NCBI GenBank assembly: GCA_003641555.1 | Contig: QNAT01000026.1 | Location: 1 to 9,102 of the forward strand | DNA length: 9,102 bases | Reading direction: 5' to 3' | From: Thermotoga sp. | GTDB lineage: Bacteria; Thermotogota; Thermotogae; B3-G13 | Shown: piece by piece, positions 5,218 through 9,102 of the stretch | Position numbering within the stretch: the first letter of the stretch is position 1 | Layout: the number at the start of each line of letters is the position of its first letter | Position numbers and translations under genes: made by a program | The notes under the pieces: generated by a model | Told to the model about the DNA's origin: nothing | Database searches by the model: none | What the model saw: only the letters and a program-made list of their open reading frames with translations

Positions 5218-6519
5218 ATGAGAAGTTTTAGAGTTATTTTGATTTTCAGTTTGGTTTTCGCACTTGCTGCAATATCGATGTACGCGGCAAGACTGCCAGA
5301 ATTGGCCCTGTTGGCAAGGTCTGGGCCAGAGGCTGTCGGCACTGCGAGATTGGTGAAGTATTGGAATGAAAATCTCGCTGATAAGATGGGTTTTAGAGTT
5401 AAACAGGTTGAAGAGAGTAGGGCAAACTACTACACCAAGGTCAATAACACATTACTTGCAGGGGCTAAAACTCCTGATATACTCGTATCGTATAGTGCAT
5501 TCACTGCTCTATACGCCAGGAGTAAGATGGTATTGGATATAACAGATTATTACTATGACAATAAGATGTTCCCGTATGACAGAAATGATTGGCTGCCCAT
5601 AGCGATGGATTTGGTCACCTTTAACGGAAGAATATACGGACTTCCAACGGATACGAACACCTATTTGCTCTACTACAGGGTGGATCTCGTAAAGAATCCT
5701 CCAAACACCTGGGATGAGCTCTTCAAAATGGCAAAGAAGTTCACTCGCAGATACAACCCCAAATCTCCAACGCTATATGGATTAGCCTTTTATGGTCGTA
5801 AGGAAGAATCTACACCTATGTTCTGGTATCAGATATTCAGAAGTTTTGGAGGAACATGGTGGTACAGTGATAAACCTGCATTTGACAGTTATCCTGCCGT
5901 TAAGGCACTCGAATGGGTAACAAATGTGATAAAAGAGAAGATAGTTCCCCCGGATATCGCAACTTATGAGTACATGGAAATACTTGGGGCATTACAAACA
6001 GGACAGGTAGCCTTTGCTGTACAATGGGATGCGGCATATCCGACTCTTCTCAGCAAGAAGCAATCTCCTTTAATTTACAACAAGATAAAGGCTGCTCCTG
6101 TTCCAGGTGTAAGGTTGCCGAGTGGAGAGATAAGAAGAGCACAAAGTGCCCATGATATGACCCTCGTTATCAACGCCCATACTCAATATCCCAAAAAGGC
6201 ATTTGAATTCATTGCATGGGCAACTGCAGATCCCGTGGCAGTTAAGATCTATGGTGAAACTGGATTATCTCCTTCTCACAAATCCGTTCTGAAAGACAAA
6301 GATATACTCGCTGCATCCCCACAACTTGCAGTTAAGATCCCTGCTCTGAATAAATGGGGATATGCTGAACCCAAAATCCCAGATTATCCTGAGATGAAGG
6401 ACCTCCTTGCCACATATCTTTCCAGGGCATGGGCCTTAGAGATGCCACCTACAGAGGCTCTCAAAACGGCTAATCAGAAGATATATGAATTTCTGAAAGG
6501 AAAGGGATACTACAAGTAA
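5218..6519 (+). CDS. Family 1 extracellular sugar-binding protein of the ABC transporter
   Basis: The secreted solute receptor of the importer, 433 residues, normal for the family. Residues 1-23 form a signal peptide (Arg-rich start, hydrophobic 7-20, probable cleavage after SMYA). There is no lipobox cysteine, so it is probably a Sec-exported soluble protein rather than a lipoprotein. Family features include TPDILV (85-90), NGRIYGLPTDTNTYLLYYR (136-154), the NTWDEL hinge segment (163-168), GQVAFAVQWD (262-271) and AFEFIAWA (328-335). Many Trp and Tyr residues (for example 203-204 and 214-216) suit stacking against sugar rings. It is last in the operon although such genes usually precede the permeases. 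The ligand is unassigned; mono- or oligosaccharide is inferred. Confidence 0.92.
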   Translation: MRSFRVILIFSLVFALAAISMYAARLPELALLARSGPEAVGTARLVKYWNENLADKMGFRVKQVEESRANYYTKVNNTLLAGAKTPDILVSYSAFTALYARSKMVLDITDYYYDNKMFPYDRNDWLPIAMDLVTFNGRIYGLPTDTNTYLLYYRVDLVKNPPNTWDELFKMAKKFTRRYNPKSPTLYGLAFYGRKEESTPMFWYQIFRSFGGTWWYSDKPAFDSYPAVKALEWVTNVIKEKIVPPDIATYEYMEILGALQTGQVAFAVQWDAAYPTLLSKKQSPLIYNKIKAAPVPGVRLPSGEIRRAQSAHDMTLVINAHTQYPKKAFEFIAWATADPVAVKIYGETGLSPSHKSVLKDKDILAASPQLAVKIPALNKWGYAEPKIPDYPEMKDLLATYLSRAWALEMPPTEALKTANQKIYEFLKGKGYYK

Positions 6520-6549
6520 AAAACTCTTTTTAGACCTGACCATAAAGCT

Positions 6550-6583
6550 GGCATCGTAAGGGGAACCATTCCCTTACGATGCC
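6550..6583. terminator. 13-bp hairpin terminating the operon
   Basis: GGCATCGTAAGGG (6550-6562) pairs perfectly with CCCTTACGATGCC (6571-6583) around an 8-base loop, 30 bases after the binding-protein stop. It is the longest perfect stem noticed in the window. Neither side is followed by a clean T-tract (GCTGTCTTGTCT on plus, AGCTTTATGG on minus). It may act as a weak terminator, a 3'-end stabiliser, or an insulator between the convergent operon and glycosidase gene. Confidence 0.65.
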
Positions 6584-6688
6584 GCTGTCTTGTCTATAAT
6601 ATTCAATAGATGTACTAACAGAAGGATAAAGTAACAGTAAAAAGATATACAAATGTTATCGAAATCCAGCGTTTAACTATTTACTGTA

Positions 6689-9102
6689 CTACTTTTCTTC
6701 TATTAAAACCGGGTATACCGTTGCATATTTTTTAAGATCAGGATCATAGGAATTCAATTCTTCTCCTTGTGTGTGCCCCTTCGGTGCGATCAGATCCAAT
6801 ACGAATGAGGCATAGCCTTTGGAATCTATAGGATATCCTCCAAGTGTCCATTGAGTTGCCTTTTCTGTTACCGCTCTTATGTGGTCTTTACCGTAACCAT
6901 CCTGGCTGAATACCAGAAAGTATGCGTAGAATTTCCTGACGTTCCCTATTGCATTTTTATCTACCGTTATTGCTATCAACTCATCCCCTGGATCTGCTTC
7001 TATGTTTATGGCTCTGTTGTTTTCTTCTCCTTTAGCATTTGCAAAGACCTGTCCATAGGAGGGCCAACCGGCAACCTTTATGAAGTAATCCCACGGATGT
7101 TTGGGATCAAACTGACAATAAGCACCTTCCTTATACGTATCCGTCCTTCCTCCCGGCTTCGTATCGAGGTATATGTTTATCAACTGATGTGAGAAACCTT
7201 TTGGTGCATTCCATGGGTTGGTCATCTCACCGAATTTTAACAGGAATACGTAGTTCGTTCCCGAATCCAGCACCTTTACCCAATGAATATCCCAGAGGCC
7301 CTTGTAAGGAGTAAAAGCACCATCCTTTGGATATGTGTAAGTACCTGGCCCGTTTTCATCTCCTACAGGATCTTTGAAAAATGCTATTTGCTTTCCGGTA
7401 ACCTGTTGAGGAATGGCAATACGCACAGGCCCAGTATTTGGGGCAAAGTCCACATCCTTACCATTCTTCACAGCAACCATCGCTATATTCACTTCCTGTC
7501 CACTCTTCACACCGATAGATGTAAATGGTATAGCGATCTCAACTGTATCTCCAATAGCACAGTCATTGTAGAGGATATTGTATATACTCCACGATTCGTC
7601 CCCATTTGCGGTCTTCTTTATCAGGTACATGGATTTTGCTTTCTTCACCCTTGAGAAAGACAGTATGAATTCATTTACGAGTGGGAATCCTAACTTCGTT
7701 GCATTTTCTCCACGCTCACTGTGTTCGGTAAGGGTGTTAGCGTTGACGATACCAGGTTGATCCGTGTAGATGATGAGCCGATAATCTTTTCTTATCAAAG
7801 AAGTTGGAGAGACATTCAGGTCAGTTCTGATGTAGATGTTGGAATTGTCTCTTCCCACGTAGATCGCCTTTATGATGTCTTCAGATAGATCTGGGTCTGC
7901 ATCCTTGAAGTATCCTGCATTTGCCCATTCTTTTACACCTATCTCTCCGTCTATCTTAGGTGATATCTTCCCTATTGCTCTAATGGGTATAGCAGGTTGT
8001 TTATTCGGTATGAATAGATATGCTGGCATCGTTTTGGATGTATATCCGAGACATTCGTAGATCACCTGCAGACAACGCTTGAATTGCATATCGAAGTACT
8101 CATCCAATGCACCTGCAGACTGATCACTTCCATACCACCAGAACCAATCGCTGCCTTCCGCCGAATACAACGCCTTTAGTGCCCTTTCCTTCACATCCTC
8201 CGGGAGAGAATCTATCTTCGAGAAGAGTTCCTTGCGAGCTGCAGCCAATCTATCCCAGGCATCGTTTTCTTCCTTCTCTCCTATCCATGTGGATAGATCA
8301 CCTGCCCAGGAGCCGGTTGGGATATGGGTGAGCACCCTATGTACCCCATATTCTTTCAGATATTCACCCGGTGTGGTCAGGATAACTCTATCATCTGCAC
8401 TCAGAGAACGGTAGAGAAGTTTTCTAAAGTCATTCCCGTTGTTGGGATAGTGCTCCCAGGCATTCTCCCCATCAAGAGCCATCGTGAGGACCAGGTCACC
8501 TGATTGGTTCAACTCCTGTAGTTCGTTGAGGCGATCGAGAAAATTCTTCACAGCTCTTCTGGCACCCCAACTCGAATAATTGAAGCTCAATCTGTTCGAA
8601 AGGTCTGAATCTCTGAAGAATGCCACAACAGATTTATTGCCATCTCTTATCATATATGGCCTCATAAGATTCCTATAATCTGATGTATCTACACCAGCAC
8701 CCTGTAATATGGATTTATCCAGAACTATCCATTGAACCCCTGATTCATTGAGTATGGGAATGACTGCCTGCGATATCGCTTCTTCTGAAGGCCAGACACC
8801 CTTAGGACTGATGCCAAAACACTTCGTGGAATATGCAATACCTCTTTTTACCTGTGCTTTTGCATTTTCTGCCCAGCCCTTCTGAACCAGTAAAGGAAGT
8901 ATGGGATGATAGTACGGTGTAGTCATGATCTCTATCTTACCTGACTCCTGTAATTCCTTGTAGAGTGGGATAACTTTTCTCATCAGCGCTATCTGTTTGT
9001 TTATCACCGTTTTTACATCATCCATAGTGTAGTGCGTCTTTCCCATCATACCCTTCAAGACGGGGTCTGCATTTATGTAATCGATGTTGAACCAATAGAG
9101 AT
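6689..9102 (-). CDS. GH57 glycoside hydrolase, amylopullulanase-like, multidomain (5' end off window)
   Basis: Hydrolyses alpha-glucosidic bonds in starch- or pullulan-like glucans by a retaining mechanism. The frame is open to the window edge; 14 further residues precede the TTG at 9058. That TTG is internal, because GH57 barrel sequence is already under way and the HQP motif must lie upstream. Numbering from 9058: GKIEIMTTPYYHP (40-52); GVWPSE (87-92, Glu92 as predicted nucleophile, codon 8785-8783); LDGENAWE (195-202, Asp196 as acid/base); the GH57 segment AEGSDWFWWYG (300-310). Residues about 360-550 form a DOMON/CBM9-like module starting KIDGEIGVKEW. Residues about 553-789 contain GDENGPGTYTYP (566-577) and resemble the glucodextranase C-terminal module. 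Such proteins are usually exported; the signal peptide would be off window. It converges on the transporter operon and ends in TAG at 6691-6689. Confidence 0.9.
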   Translation of the reverse strand, partial: LYWFNIDYINADPVLKGMMGKTHYTMDDVKTVINKQIALMRKVIPLYKELQESGKIEIMTTPYYHPILPLLVQKGWAENAKAQVKRGIAYSTKCFGISPKGVWPSEEAISQAVIPILNESGVQWIVLDKSILQGAGVDTSDYRNLMRPYMIRDGNKSVVAFFRDSDLSNRLSFNYSSWGARRAVKNFLDRLNELQELNQSGDLVLTMALDGENAWEHYPNNGNDFRKLLYRSLSADDRVILTTPGEYLKEYGVHRVLTHIPTGSWAGDLSTWIGEKEENDAWDRLAAARKELFSKIDSLPEDVKERALKALYSAEGSDWFWWYGSDQSAGALDEYFDMQFKRCLQVIYECLGYTSKTMPAYLFIPNKQPAIPIRAIGKISPKIDGEIGVKEWANAGYFKDADPDLSEDIIKAIYVGRDNSNIYIRTDLNVSPTSLIRKDYRLIIYTDQPGIVNANTLTEHSERGENATKLGFPLVNEFILSFSRVKKAKSMYLIKKTANGDESWSIYNILYNDCAIGDTVEIAIPFTSIGVKSGQEVNIAMVAVKNGKDVDFAPNTGPVRIAIPQQVTGKQIAFFKDPVGDENGPGTYTYPKDGAFTPYKGLWDIHWVKVLDSGTNYVFLLKFGEMTNPWNAPKGFSHQLINIYLDTKPGGRTDTYKEGAYCQFDPKHPWDYFIKVAGWPSYGQVFANAKGEENNRAINIEADPGDELIAITVDKNAIGNVRKFYAYFLVFSQDGYGKDHIRAVTEKATQWTLGGYPIDSKGYASFVLDLIAPKGHTQGEELNSYDPDLKKYATVYPVLIEEK

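Noticed and set aside
6634..6687. ACAGTAAA / TTTACTGT inverted repeat just after the GH57 stop codon
   Set aside because: The 8-base AT-rich arms are 38 bases apart and poorly placed for a terminator; likely chance.
6851..8414. Several plus-strand open frames of 60-123 codons antisense to the GH57 gene
   Set aside because: All lie within the convincing GH57 reading frame, lack ribosome binding sites of note and resemble no protein family.
9056..9058. TTG at 9058 as the start codon of the GH57 gene
   Set aside because: The frame stays open upstream to the window edge and already reads like GH57 barrel sequence, and the essential N-terminal HQP region is missing; the codon is an internal leucine.

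Overview
The window looks like a chromosomal carbohydrate-utilisation region of a thermophilic, fermentative bacterium, most likely a member of the Thermotogota. The reasons are moderate-to-low GC, arginine codons dominated by AGA/AGG with frequent ATA isoleucine, strong purine-rich ribosome binding sites, very tight ATGA-type gene overlaps, a ROK-family sugar regulator without the usual zinc motif, and a GH57 amylolytic enzyme. This placement is an inference from style and gene families; no marker gene is present.

Layout. Positions 1-78 hold the last 25 codons of an unidentified gene, possibly a transposase. Positions 79-361 are non-coding. They contain a hairpin (99-120), a compact three-way-junction fold with a GNRA tetraloop (165-248), a sigma70-like promoter (294-322) and an imperfect inverted repeat over the expected transcription start (326-354). 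A six-gene plus-strand operon follows: ROK regulator (362-1546), Gfo/Idh/MocA oxidoreductase 1 (1543-2532), Gfo/Idh/MocA oxidoreductase 2 (2529-3503), two MalF/MalG-type ABC permeases (3500-4363 and 4365-5186) and a family 1 sugar-binding protein (5218-6519). The first three junctions are 4-base ATGA overlaps and the fourth is a 1-base gap. The binding-protein gene is set off by a small hairpin and a consensus Shine-Dalgarno sequence. A 13-bp hairpin (6550-6583) ends the operon.

On the opposite strand, converging on the operon, lies the 3' part of a large multidomain GH57 glycoside hydrolase (amylopullulanase-like catalytic domain, DOMON/CBM9-like module, glucodextranase-type C-terminal module). 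It runs off the right edge of the window.

Inferred logic. The binding protein and two permeases import a sugar or oligosaccharide using an ATPase encoded elsewhere. The two oxidoreductases oxidise, reduce or epimerise the imported sugar or a derivative. The ROK protein senses an inducer and represses its own operon through the inverted repeat. The substrate cannot be read from the sequence. The GH57 enzyme would act outside or at the envelope on alpha-glucans and may supply oligosaccharides, but the two units are transcribed separately.

The points most worth a second look are the possible structured RNA upstream of the promoter, the divergent second oxidoreductase that has lost the Rossmann glycine signature, and the cassette itself: a regulator, two oxidoreductases and an importer with no ATPase, kinase or hydrolase. 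I found no CRISPR array, tRNA, rRNA or complete mobile element.
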